NCBI GenBank assembly: GCA_036768485.1
Contig: JAVLUZ010000273.1
Coordinates: 1,411,104-1,475,103 of the forward strand
Length of the DNA: 64,000 nucleotides
From: Mermis nigrescens
Taxonomy: Eukaryota; Nematoda; Enoplea; Mermithida; Mermithidae
Direction: 5' to 3'
Position numbers and translations under genes: made by a program. Numbering within the stretch: the first letter of the stretch is position 1; each line of letters begins with the position of its first letter. Shown piece by piece: positions 33,687 to 44,062 of this stretch. Under the pieces are notes generated by a model. It did no database searches. It had not been told where the DNA came from and saw only the letters and a list, made by a program, of their open reading frames with translations.

Positions 33687-36600
33687 GTAAGAAATCAAAC
33701 GAACTAGCGGACATAAGTTTAAAAATTACGATCAAAATCAAAAAAACTCGTAGTACTTGCTCATTTCTGACGCAAATTTTAAGCATTCTTGAGTTTCGTC
33801 CGGGCCATCAGTGCTTTTTCTTGGTGTAAGTATATCAGAGTTCAAAAATAGAACGTTAGGTTGAATAAAAATACGCCATTATCAGATAATCAAATGAAAA
33901 ACGTCAAGAAACCAGAAACCATATTTTGATACGAAAGAAAATTTTCAGTATTTTGTGAAATATAAATTTAAATCGCGCATTGGCGTTGGGGTTCAGGGGT
34001 TTGTACCCCACAATTCAAAAGTTCTTGCAATCCTTAATCCTTCCAGAAAACTTTATAAGTTAAGGTTTAGCTTTTTCCTTTGTTCTCGAATAAGGCCTCT
34101 TTCCAGTTTTTCTTGAATAATTTTTTCCTTTTTTCGAATTATTTTTTGGTTTTCTTTAAACCTTTGGAATTTTTAAAACAACTAGATTCGCACAATTTGG
34201 GTCCTGTCCAAGTATGGCTCATGTAATGAAGCCATAAATGGATAGAAAATACGTTGATGGCAGTTACGTAGAATGCGGGTTCTTGTAAATGTTTATAATG
34301 TTTTGGAAAGTCACCTGCATAAAGCCTCCTTATTGCATCGCTAAAACATTGAACCCTTCCGGAATCCGACCCCGTTAAGCGGTGTTTTTGCTCTTTTAAC
34401 CAATGAAAGCCATAGAAAATAATATGCCTCATTTTACCAACTTCGGACAATTGATCGAGCAAGTCCATGCGACGTTTTTAGAAATGAAAGTTTTGCTTCA
34501 CGGCGTACTGTAACGTAATTTTATCAGGTTTGCAAGGAGGGCGCCTTTAACTTACATCTTCTTTCTTTAACATATAGTTAATGATATAATTTTAAAAAAT
34601 TGATTCAGAAATGTTTATTTAATTCCGTAGACAGCATTGTTTTTATTTAATTCCTCAGAGTATCAAATATATTTAGTTTCTGATGAAGACATCCAGCTGT
34701 GACTTAAGACCTTCAATCAATTCTAAAATTTGTTGTAAGTATTATAAATCTCCAAAATATTTATTCATTATTGAAAGACCGAATAATATTTTAACTTTTC
34801 AAACCAACTTTATTGTAAGCTTATCATCCGCATTTCATTTGTCTAATGGCTTAAAGTGTTGCCTACGCATGCTATGTATACCTGTTTCTTCGAATTTTCA
34901 TATTCGTAGTTTCTCATTTTCAAATGACTATGTGTCGATATAACTCTTTATACAGAATGCGTATTTCTGTATAAATGAAATTTTTTAGAGTGAACTTTTC
35001 AAAACTTTTGCAGCTTATTTAAGCATGTTAGTCCGAAGCTTATTTCGAAGCCTGTATACGTCAAGCTAACAGCCCTGTTCGATAACTATTTTGCCTACAC
35101 CGGACAAGCTGAGGTGCAAGATTCCGTCGAAATTCGTGAAATTGACGAATTTTTAAAAGTGATTTACGACAGCGTCGTTTTCCGGAAAACGTACGACTTT
35201 CTTAAAAAGAAAAGTTAGCGCCATAACCTGCTAAAATTTCATTTATATTCACCATATTATTGACCTAAGCACCTTTTTTCTTTTAATTTTTTGAGTCTTC
35301 ATGTAAAAAACTCCTCATTTAGTACAAGCTTTGATAGTTTTAATTCAGAAAAATTATACTGATTAGGGTAAAAAAATAATGACAAAGTTATAAAATATTT
35401 TCCGACGAGTAACGTTCAATTACTTTTGTTCTTTTCGTTCTGAAATCATGTCTTGGAAATAGGACTTAGCGTATGATAAATCTAACCATCCCATCTCAAA
35501 ATATTTGTGATTTGTTGAGATTGTTCTAATACTGCTACGAGACAAACATTCCGAAACGAATTCCGCAGAATCTGGTTCGATTTTTTTTCTCGAAAACACG
35601 GCGTTTTGGATACAAGCAGTTTTGAGCACGTTGTAATTGGTGAAATAACAGGCGATCGATTTCTCAGGAGCCGGAGACCACCCGAAGTCGGCGGTCTTCA
35701 TAATTGGTATCGATTTTATTACCTTGAGATACTTGATCAGCTAAATTACGCCGGATTCATCGTCAAGCGAAAGGTTATATTTTTGTTATTTTTATTATTT
35801 TTAATTTTCACATTTTATTTTGAAGGAAACTGATTCCTTGTTTAAATGAGCATCTATATCGGCATTCACACGTTGGCGTAGGGGAAGGGGTATACGGGGG
35901 TGGGGGTTTACACTAACCTCCAGAAGTTGTAGCCCCCCGCACATTACTGTAGACCAGATTTTTAGTAACAAACCTGACCGGACCCTCCGGAATTTTTTCG
36001 CTGCTCATGCATGGTGGCACTGCAAGTATAATTATACGTTTCAAATTCAGAATCAGATATGCAGTAGTATATTTTGCTAGAAAAACCGTTTTTATACAGC
36101 GCCAAGCAAAGGTTTTTTAAAATCTAGAACGCATAATTTTAACAATGCTCAATCTCTTTTTCTTAATCATATAGTTTAGGAATGGATATCACGAGATATA
36201 GTGGACACGCAATATGGAAATACATTATTAATATAAAATAAAATATTCTCTACTGTATTTCATAGGTCGTCTTTGTACTGTTTCATAATTATAGAGGGTT
36301 AAACTAATTGTCTCAAAGCCTTATTATTTAATAAATTCAATACCTAAAATAAACATGTTCTCACTTTCAAGTACTTTTAGTCGCATCGGAAAAAGGTTTT
36401 TTTGTGGCTGTCAATATCATTTAAGAATTGATAACTCTTAAATCAGCTAATTTATGATTCCATGTAAAATAAATTGATCAATATAAATAAAATTTATTAT
36501 AAAAAAATACAAATCGTCATTTTAGCAGCGATGTTACAAAATTTGACCTTGCATCGGCGAAGGTTATAATTTGAAAGCATATAACACTTTTGTGTAGAAC

Positions 36601-37413
36601 TCGATTGTTATTAATTACGAAATGTTAAATTAATAGTACATAAGACTTTGTTCAAGGTTTAAAAGGAACCATTTCTACTAAATTTTGCATCTTTATGATT
36701 GTCAAAGAATCTCCGCTGAACATGTCGTAGCGACTGTTTGGAGATCCTGGGCCCACTTTCCAAATGTTCAATCCTAAACCAGACTTAAGCCACACGTTAA
36801 TGTTTAAGCCTGGCTTAGGCCACACTTCATAGAAACTTGACCCTGATCTTTATCTAACCTGCAAAAATTTCAAGGCTGCATAATCTTTCCTGATTGTCCA
36901 TTTTATACACATTTTTAACGCCGTGGCAATATAGCACATAAAAGTTTTTCTCGTATTACCTTTTCAAAATCAAATTTTTTCGAAAATTTATGACCAAGGA
37001 CTATCGAAATTTCAAATAGATAATGCTGACTTACTAGAACTACATACTTTTTACCTTCTTTGAAAATTTTTCTCTGTTCCCTATTAATCCGCATGTATAT
37101 TCTATTAATTCAATGCGAGCATGGCATAAATTTAATGTTTGCTTCACTTTTCTAGCATTCAGTAGCCTTAATTCAATTCGAGTACTTAGATGTGTGGAAG
37201 ACCACTGGTAGCTTTATGGTTGGAACAAGTCCTCAATTTGACCTTTGCGCTTTCACAATTTGTTTTCTGCTTAAGCCAGGATATAAAAAATGTGCATTCG
37301 AAATGAACGGTTGTCAAGTCCATATTACCACTCAACCGTTGATCCAAAATCATAGTAAATTTATTGGAACTGCTTTTCCATCGCCTGGAGCAGCTAGCAG
37401 TATCTGTCGATGA
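33478..37413 (+). CDS. secreted poly(U)-specific endoribonuclease, EndoU/XendoU family
   Basis: Join 33478-33686, 35014-35213, 35520-35773, 37156-37413. All phases agree (2, 1, 0) and give 306 residues, about the size of a single EndoU domain with leader. Residues 1-18 are a hydrophobic signal peptide (MKLLKLIPVNIFFAQVFYSC). The domain starts at VSKVLTDLFNNDPDKAKDGD. Then come LTALFDNYFAYTGQAEV, IWFDFFSRKHG, the catalytic SSFEHVVIGE (H173), GGLHNWYRFY (H197), K236 in VWKTTGS, and the closing VGTSPQFDLCAFTICFL. The two His and the Lys are the family's catalytic set. EndoU enzymes cut RNA 5' of uridines with Mn2+ to leave a 2',3'-cyclic phosphate; secreted nematode members exist. The chain appears intact and active. 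The exact ortholog (endu-1 or -2 type) is not settled. Confidence 0.9.
34139..34468 (-). CDS. unrecognised 109-codon ORF antisense in EndoU intron 1
   Basis: ATG at 34468 (CGTCGCATGGAC) opens MDLLDQLSEVGKMRHIIFYG and runs through RRLYAGDFPKHYKHL and NVFSIHLWLHYMSHTW to a lysine-rich end. Codon composition looks more coding-like than the surrounding intron. It has neither a repeat match in the window nor a signal peptide. The IHLWL stretch faintly recalls the LHVWL of ubiquinol-cytochrome c chaperones (UQCC1/CBP3), but the rest does not convince me. It may be a nested gene, one exon of a gene, or a relic. Confidence 0.35.
   Translation of the reverse strand: MDLLDQLSEVGKMRHIIFYGFHWLKEQKHRLTGSDSGRVQCFSDAIRRLYAGDFPKHYKHLQEPAFYVTAINVFSIHLWLHYMSHTWTGPKLCESSCFKNSKGLKKTKK
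35014..35213 (+). CDS. EndoU exon 2
   Basis: Acceptor CTTTTGCAG|C completes an Arg codon. Reads LFKHVSPKLISKPVYVKLTA and DNYFAYTGQAEVQDS. Donor AAAA|GTTAGC, phase 1; reading through would hit TAG at once. Confidence 0.87.
35520..35773 (+). CDS. EndoU exon 3: both catalytic histidines
   Basis: Acceptor TTTGTTGAG|AT fits phase 1. Encodes FRRIWFDFFSRKHG, SSFEHVVIGE and GGLHNWYRFYYLE. Donor CGAAAG|GTTATA, phase 0. Confidence 0.9.
35774..37155 (+). other. EndoU intron 3
   Basis: Contains family 4-like debris at 35865-36015 and an AAGCCTGGCTTA palindrome cluster at 36775-36840 like that at 17528-17702. No exon. Confidence 0.5.
37156..37413 (+). CDS. EndoU exon 4: catalytic lysine and C-terminus
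   Basis: Acceptor CTTTTCTAG|CAT, phase 0. Encodes FEYLDVWKTTGSFMVGTSP to GTAFPSPGAASSICR and stop TGA. Confidence 0.9.
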   Translation, partial: HSVALIQFEYLDVWKTTGSFMVGTSPQFDLCAFTICFLLKPGYKKCAFEMNGCQVHITTQPLIQNHSKFIGTAFPSPGAASSICR

Positions 37414-39195
37414 TTTTTTTGATAATAGAGTACGAAAAATTACGTCTTTAAAATGAATACATAAGTCTATCACATTATTTTTTGCTGAACTAACTCAGCA
37501 TTGTGCTTCAGTTTTGATGATCAGAAACGATCCTTTATAGAACTCAATTATAAAAGTATAGTATAACAATTACTGAGTTCATGAATACGAAGGACTTTCC
37601 TGAATCTTAGTATCAACAAGAAATCCTAAACACTCTGGAAAGGATGGTAATTTAGATTCAGCGATGAAAATTTATTTTAAAACTTGTTGAACTGAACTAT
37701 TAGTTTTATCAAGTTTATGTAGTACACAATATTTATCATTCAACATTGAAACAAATTTTCCTTCATTTTATTACGTTTTGACAAATTTTTTTAAAATATA
37801 TATTTATATTGTTTACATTCATTTTTTAAATTCGTAATATTTGTTAAGATTTCTTTACAACTTCAAATAAACTTCAGCAATGAAAATTCATGAAGTGACT
37901 TTTTGGACGAGTCACTCGTTAGATGTCAAAACGTTTCTTTCTGAAGAACTATCACATATAACAATTGTATGCTGCATAAAACTTCGATTAACAATTTTTT
38001 CCGAAAATATTGCTGAACTCGCTAAATTCCCTAACTTTTTTGAGTTTGCGAATTTCGGGTCAAGCGGTGTACTGTGGGGGCAGGAGGCGATTTAAGAGAT
38101 TTAATTTAATTTACTTTTCTGGCTATTCGCATATTCTTCACTTTTATGAAGGATTCACTCGGTGGCAGATCTAGAATTTTCGTAAAAGGGGGCGGTGCCT
38201 CAATTATCTCCAGAACAGTCAAAAATTGGTCAAAAAATTTGTCATTCACATGCGAAATAGCGTTTTTTAGCGTTTTACGTCGTCTAGTTTTATTTAAAAT
38301 CGCTTGGCGCAACGTTTTTGCGAACAATTTTGAAACTTTCGAAATTTTTTTGCCGAAAAACTTTCAAATTTTTTTTGATTTTAGCGAAAATCCGGCGCGA
38401 AGCGCCCAAAAATTCAGCGTTTAGAAGCTTAAATTACTGATCTTTTTCCTGAATTTGTAGCATTTGACGCGGAGCGTCAAAAATTTTTTACAGTTTAGCT
38501 TGAAACTAGAAGAAAAATATGTTGAAATGACTGTTTTTGCTTTTGGATACGTTTTTAACCTATTCGATAAGCAGAAGTATGGCTTCTAGCCGTCAAGAAA
38601 GCGAATAAATGTCCGTAAAATGTATTATCCGGCGCGAAGCGCCTGGATAATTTGAGTAATTATGGCTGACGACAACCCAAAAATCATTGCAAATTACGTA
38701 ATTATGGGGAAGGGAGGAGGTGGGTTGCCCTTTCCCTGCCCCCGCCCTCCTTAAATCCGCCTCTAGATTAACTAAGATATAAAATGTCTGAAAATCCCTC
38801 ACGATTTCACTATCAACTTTAGAATTAATGAAGGTCACGGCCGGCGGCTATGTACATACGAGTGTGTATGGATAATTTCAACTTTACACATGAATGTGAT
38901 TTAGCTGGAAAAGACTGTGGGAAGTATTTTTAAAGAACTAGTTTCAGCCGTTCAGGGATTTGAAATTTTCCGTGATTAGTGACCGTAATATATTCGTGCA
39001 TAAGTCTATTTGTATTGATAAGGAAAGAATTCGCCTTGATGTACATTAACATGCCTGTAAAGTGCATTAACATCTGTACAATCTAGTTCGATTTTGGTAT
39101 CTACGTATTACGGCTCGAGTTTGTATATTTAGAAAACGTGTCTGTGAAAGTAAAAAGGTGTCATGCTGCGTTTGACGCGTTAATTGTTATAACTT
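37414..39195. other. intergenic stretch with two repeat relics
   Basis: Repeat relics at about 38155-38490 and 38600-38770 both hold the hairpin core CCGGCGCGAAGCGCC in reverse. The second ends in a CTTAAATCCGCCTCTAGATT border. Otherwise AT-rich with no domain-bearing frame. Confidence 0.5.
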
Positions 39196-39415
39196 ATGGA
39201 GACTGATATAATTTTGTTATATTTTTGTTTGCTTGTATCAAGTCGTTTTAAAAGCATCAGTGGACTGGAAAGCTGCGTCGAAATTCTCCAAACCACTGTC
39301 ACAGATTCCAATTTTAGAGCGACTGCATGTAATGATTGGCGAATAAGACGATTGTGTCCAAATTTATGCAATTTATTAATATCCGTTCACAAAAATGATT
39401 CGGAGCGAGAAAATC
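39196..39415 (+). CDS. DB-module gene exon 1: signal peptide and first cysteines
   Basis: ATG after AACTT; ends AATC|GTAAGA, phase 1. A later CAG|GTGAAT donor (39428) has the wrong phase for exon 2. Confidence 0.75.
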
Positions 39416-41431
39416 GTAAGATTCAGGTGAATAGCTATCAAATTTCAGATGTACAGTGAGATTGTAGAGATTTTCACTTGTTCAATGAGGCGAAAATCGA
39501 TCGTTGTATTTCGTGATTCGACTGCATTTTGACAAGTTAGCATTTTGATAGCATCCAAATCGCTGTCTGTTTTCGCTATCTACAACGAATAAAGTCAATT
39601 CGAGCATTAGATGGAATAAGACGAAAAATAATGTATTTTCAGAAAATGTGTAAAGAATTGAGCGCATGTAATTGGATTTCTACCAATCAGTATCAGATAT
39701 AAATTAGAGGATTTGCTTTTTCACAATAGTTGTGAACGTGCAGATCAATCAGTCCAACTTTTTCATTGAAGTTTAAAACAACTAATATTTCGGGAACAAA
39801 TCATTAACGAATTCAAAAAAGCTTTTTAACCGTAGTTTACTTAACTGATACTTTTTTGAATGTGGTATACGTAACAAACTTGAATAATATTAGGTACATA
39901 TGTAGGTACTACCTCTTATTAAAAGTAAAGACGAGTAAACCTGTTTTGGCAAATATTTCTTTGGTCAGAAAGTAATTCCGGTGGCAGGCTTGACAAAGAG
40001 AGATGAGAATGAAGAATTTTTGATGTGCTGCAAGCATAGAAATATACCGAAGGCATGTTTGCAATTGTGCCGCTACGACGCTGCTGGAAGCGAAGTGAGC
40101 ACTGACACAATGATATACTCGCACATTGCTTTGAATTCTTTGAGCCCTCCACCTAACCCAACCCAACCTAAGTCAATCCGCACACCCCCAACTTTGCCCT
40201 GGTCTTTCGAGATTTTTCGATTTTTCTCAAATGCCCTTAAGCAGGAAATGGCAATATCAAAAAAGGACTAAGATTTGCTAAGATATTTATCGCCTACATT
40301 AGTAAATTTTCCATAGTATTTTATGGCAGAAAGTCCTGAATATTAAAAATGTTGATTATAATTTTTGTTAAATGCAGCACAACTCTATGCAAAAATACAT
40401 TGATTTGATTTAAGCTTATTAAGAGACAGAAGACAAATCGCTGGAAAAAATTCTTTTCAAATGGAAAATTTTAATAAGTCTGAAAAATGATGTGCGTACG
40501 CACTTAATCTGAATTATGTATAATGAACTAAATTTTAAAAATCAATATTTTTACTGGTTACATTGTATCAAAAGGGCTTGAAAAATTAATCTAAAGGTCA
40601 AAAATAATTTGAATACTTCACAGCAAATCTTTGATTTTAATTCATCTTTGACTTGAAGAAAATAAATGAATAAAAAGAAACACCACACTAAATTCCTCCC
40701 CCACGTGCATGTCTTGTTGAGAAGACTATAGTCTGTTTAACACAAGTTAGGTCATGAATTTTAAAACTATTTCCGACAATAAGCTGACAGATTGCGACTT
40801 TATCATTGATCTGATATATAATTATCGTAACCCTAGGCTTACTGTCATGCAAATTCTTAAAATTTATGCACGGTCATGTGAAACAGACTATAGTTCCTGT
40901 TTAAAACTGTTTTTTCGTGACATGATTAGCAGATCAGTCATATTCACACATAGGCGTGGGAGGTTTAAACCACCCAGAAGTTGATAACCCCCGCAGCTTA
41001 CTGTATATCCCTGGAATTCTATTTCTAGTAACATTTTTGGTGATTTGACCCATCCTGACCCCCTCAGAATTTTGGTGCTGTTTGGTCATATTGCATTTGT
41101 GCTATTACATCGCCTACATTTCTAATTCGTCGACTTTGTAAATAAATCGAAATTATTTTTGCTCCAGATAGAGACTGCGATTATCACCAGCGCTTGCCCA
41201 ATTACAGTGCTTAAAGATTACATGAGCTGTGCAGCTAATTATCGAAACCATAGCCATTGTTGTAAAGAACGAAATCTGCTTGACGGTGATACATCGCTCT
41301 GCGAACAATTTTGCAATCCAGCAGCTTTTAAATGGCCTGATAATCTAATAGACAGCATTCAGTTTTCCCCATGTATGCAAATTCATTCACAGATTATGCG
41401 ATGTCATAAAGATTCACTGTTTAGGAAATAA
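39196..41431 (+). CDS. secreted cysteine-rich protein with DB module
   Basis: Join 39196-39415, 39988-40094, 41168-41431: 591 nt, 196 residues, phases 1 and 0 consistent. MET-DIILLYFCLLVSSRF is the signal peptide. Cysteine pattern: ESC, TACNDW, CPNLCNLL, then EEFLMCCKHRNIP, ACLQLCRYDAAG, MSCAANYRNHSHCCKERNL, CEQFCNPAA, SPCMQIHSQIMRCHKDS. The order F-x2-CC-x5-P-x2-C-x2-LCRYD, then C-x8-CC, C-x2-FC and C-x7-RC is that of the DB module. This module is nematode-typical, has unknown molecular function and is found in secreted or surface proteins. Disulfide pairing is expected outside the cell. No ortholog is named because the family is large. Confidence 0.8.
39988..40094 (+). CDS. DB-module gene exon 2
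   Basis: Acceptor CCGGTGGCAG|GC completes Arg. Reads LTKRDENEEFLMCCKHRNIP to CRYDAAGSE. Donor AGCGAA|GTGAGC, phase 0. Confidence 0.82.
40725..40893 (+). mobile_element. MITE family 2, copy 2 (intact frame)
   Basis: ACTATAGTCTGTTTAACACAA and GTGAAACAGACTATAG are near-perfect inverted ends. The inner frame is open: NFKTISDNKLTDCDFIIDLI, then YNYRNPRLTVMQILKIYARS. Inserted in intron 2 of the DB-module gene. Confidence 0.82.
41168..41431 (+). CDS. DB-module gene exon 3
   Basis: Acceptor TTGCTCCAG|ATA, phase 0. Reads IETAIITSACPITVLKDYMS through HCCKERNL, CEQFCNP and MRCHKDSLFRK, then TAA. Confidence 0.82.
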   Translation: METAIITSACPITVLKDYMSCAANYRNHSHCCKERNLLDGDTSLCEQFCNPAAFKWPDNLIDSIQFSPCMQIHSQIMRCHKDSLFRK

Positions 41432-41432
41432 A
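41427..41432 (+). terminator. AATAAA overlapping the DB-module stop codon
   Basis: GGAAATAAAAAG contains both the stop TAA (41429-41431) and a canonical AATAAA. If used, the 3' UTR would be only about 15-25 nt. Confidence 0.35.
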
Positions 41433-41567
41433 AAGATAACGACAATATCACGAAGGAAATGTGAACTTTAGGGACGGCGTTTTAGATCATGTTATCACCC
41501 ATATGATCACGTGATCATGTGGTCACGCTATTTTCCCTGACACGTTATTTGTAACATTCAGGTCATA

Positions 41568-41810
41568 AACATAGGTGGACGGCACCAAAGTTCTGTGGGG
41601 TGCAAGATTTTTTCAAAGGTCAAAAGATGGCCTTGAAAATGGTGGTATGGAGAAAAATCACAATTTTTAACGTTTCTCATCGAGCACTATCCGTTGGTAT
41701 CAAGACATCGCGAAAAAACAAAAAAAAATTTCAAAAATTGAATCCTGGTGGGGGTATTTTGGTTTCTGGGGAGTGCATACCCCCAACTCCCCATGCCCAG
41801 GTATGGTCAT
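41568..41810 (+). mobile_element. MITE family 4, copy 5
   Basis: ACATAGGTGGACGGCACCA to CCATGCCCAGGTATGGTCAT with the CATCGAGCACTATCCGTTGG core. Confidence 0.82.
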
Positions 41811-42048
41811 AAATGTGATGAGTTATGTATGTACATGAATTTAACAATTAGCATATTTTAGAATTGACACAAAAACTGAGATGAGAAAACAGCTTTCGAC
41901 TTTTGGACCGAACATATGATATAGTCTGTTATTTTTAAATTGCTTACTAGGGCCCCCAGATTATTCTTTACCCAACTAAAATCTACCTTTCGTATTTAAC
42001 GCATGCATGCCCAGCCCACCTCATGCCTATGCTTATGTATGTACAGTA

Positions 42049-42149
42049 TCAATTTTCTTCTTCGTAACTTCTCAATAAGTCATTTTCTACTGAGTGGTAG
42101 GAACCATCGTTGTACTCAGAGATGACAAAGCTACCAACATTTCGAAATT
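42049..42149 (-). CDS. candidate 3' coding exon of an unidentified gene
   Basis: Acceptor TTTCCTGGATAG|AA, then FRNVGSFVISEYNDGSYHSV and LLRSYEEEN with stop TGA. Composition is coding-like and ends in the acidic tail common to real C-termini. The region just upstream on the minus strand is repeat, and no partner exon was found with confidence. An open frame ETSSRSLNSEEKFRSVF at about 42861-42952 is a possible but phase-incompatible partner. Confidence 0.25.
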
Positions 42150-42302
42150 CTATCCAGGAAAGTATGTATGAACATAGTTGAGAGTCCAGACCTCCTACGC
42201 CCATGCGTAAAGTGGCCCCAGGTCCTAAGAACACATCTGGAAAAAAATTGAAGTCAAAACAGGAAAACTTTACAGCTTGCAAGTTCTTGAAATTAACCAA
42301 AA

Positions 42303-42470
42303 ACAGTCTGTTTCACACAAGTGTGGGCGTAAATTTTAAAAACTTTGTCCGACAATAAGCCGAAGATTGCGATTATAGCATTGATTTGAAATATAATTAT
42401 CGTAATCCACGGCTTACTTTTGAAAAATTTCTTAAAATTTATACCCTGACTTATGTGAAACAGATTATAG
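42303..42470 (+). mobile_element. MITE family 2, copy 3 (frame broken)
   Basis: CAGTCTGTTTCACACAAG to ATGTGAAACAGATTATAG. The inner CDYSIDLKYNYRNPRLT is retained, with a stop upstream of it. Confidence 0.8.
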
Positions 42471-43352
42471 GCAGCTTTTACGCCGATTTATATTAATATT
42501 TATAACACTTTCTAGGTTAAAAAAGTTTCCTCCGGACCATACATTGGCAGCGAACAAGTTTTGAGGGGCTCGGGTGGTGTAAAACTGGCAAGTCCCAAAA
42601 TACATGCCAAAAAATCCAATTCTGGGGGTCAATCGATTTTGGGGTACAAACCCCACACGCCATTCCCTTGTATGTCACAGATCGGCGATCTACATAGTGT
42701 TGGCATTATCACACGTAGGTGGGGGTATAGACTATCCAAAATCCACCATAGACTACGGTAGATCCCAAAATTAAATTTTTTGCATTTTCTTTGTGATTTC
42801 GCTATTTTATTTTCGCCCCATTCAGAACACAGTAAGATGTTTTGTCTGCCTAAAAAAACTTGAGGGAATTTGCTATTTGAAGCAGCAGCCATTGAAGAGA
42901 AAACGCTTCGAAACTTTTCTTCAGAATTAAGTGAACGGGAAGAAGTTTCCAAGTAAATTTACATCAAATAAACGCCAAAACAGTAAGTGTGTGCGTGCTT
43001 AGATGCCGTCCTGTATTCCGCCAAATTTAATGGATTTTATTTCCAGTTTCATACAAGATTGCCATACAAAAGACCGTTACGACAGAATAATCATTTTTAC
43101 CGCAGGTGTTTCAATGCGACAGTAATACGATTTCGGTACCTACAAACACATGTATACAAAAAATAGCGGTTCTAGATTAGCCATATCAGCCAACGTACAG
43201 GTTCAGTTTGCGCCAAGAGCAAGTGACCATGATGAATAAGAAGCTTCGTTTCCGAATTTAAAACTAAAATACAAAACTACCTTCAATAAATTTGGATCGA
43301 CGCATTCAAATTGCGTATTAGTCAGTCGGCGGACTTCACAGAAAACGTTCCG

Positions 43353-43537
43353 ACTAGCCTACTGTATAATAATCCTCCGAGCGGATTATTTAAGGGGCTC
43401 CAAACGCGGTCACGCGGACCGTTCGAGCCAGCCACAAAGCGGACGCAACGTTCGCTAAATTTTAGTGGCTATGTATAATCGTGGTCCAACGAAGACCACC
43501 GCCGAGTCACGGAGACTCGTGAATTTGGTAGGCTAGT
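43353..43537. ncRNA. structured multi-arm locus, candidate noncoding RNA or foldback element
   Basis: A 10-bp closing stem ACTAGCCTAC (43353-43362)/GTAGGCTAGT (43528-43537) encloses five arms. Arm 1 is AATAATCC/GGATTATT (43368-43390, 7-nt loop). Arm 2 is GGCTC/GAGCC (43396-43429) around CGGTC/GACCG (43407-43421). Arm 3 is AGCCAC/GTGGCT (43430-43470) around AGCGGAC/GTTCGCT with one G-U (43438-43456). Arm 4 is GTGGTC/GACCAC (43481-43499, 7-nt loop). Arm 5 is CGAGTC/GACTCG (43503-43519, 5-nt loop). It is GC-rich against AT-rich flanks and has no useful reading frame. I recognise no known RNA family. Strand is unknown. Confidence 0.5.
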
Positions 43538-43547
43538 ACAAAGTCGG

Positions 43548-43615
43548 TTTACACCAAAAATGTGACACACTCAGTTTACACCACAAATTAAACATACTCG
43601 GTTTACACCAAAAGC
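43548..43615. repeat. short tandem repeat with CTCGGTTTACACCA
   Basis: Three copies of (C/A)(T/G)TCGGTTTACACCA or its CAGTTTACACCA variant at about 30-nt spacing, directly beside the structured locus. Confidence 0.75.
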
Positions 43616-43851
43616 AGCGGAATAAAAATACGCCGATCCAAATAATATTGAAGAATAGTTAGTACGTTGTTTCGTTGGGTCGTCTGTGATGTATAAATGT
43701 TTCAGTGAAGTAAACAACATGGTCACTCTTCAGAATTCCACATTAATTGACGTTTGTATAAAATAGAATTACTACATAAATAAGGAGCATCATCAGGAGC
43801 AGAAATGTAAACAAAAATGACGAACGAAGTTTAAAACAGTAAATTAGGCGT

Positions 43852-43857
43852 TTTATT
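43852..43857 (-). terminator. candidate poly(A) signal of the NXF gene
   Basis: TTTATT on the plus strand, AATAAA on the minus strand, about 109 nt after the stop codon at 43966. Confidence 0.45.
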
Positions 43858-43965
43858 TCCAGTCGATTCGGAGTCGCAGGCGATAAAATGAAAATATCTG
43901 TTCAATAAATTAGGCGAATTTCTGACCAACTCGTCGTAATGAATCGGGAGCCGAGAAAAGTTAAA

Positions 43966-44062
43966 TCATTCGAACGCTTCGGCAGGAATGCAGTTCATTT
44001 TGCGCATTTCGTCAAATGTAAAAGTAGCTCGATCAAAGTCCCAATCGCAATCTTCGAGGCAT
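43966..44062 (-). CDS. nxf-1: NXF last exon: UBA-like (TAP-C) domain
   Basis: Acceptor TCCAATTCAG|A completes Lys. Reads CLEDCDWDFDRATFTFDEMR and KMNCIPAEAFE, stop TGA at 43968-43966. The DWDFDRA..F core is the family's FG-binding UBA-like fold. Confidence 0.88.
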
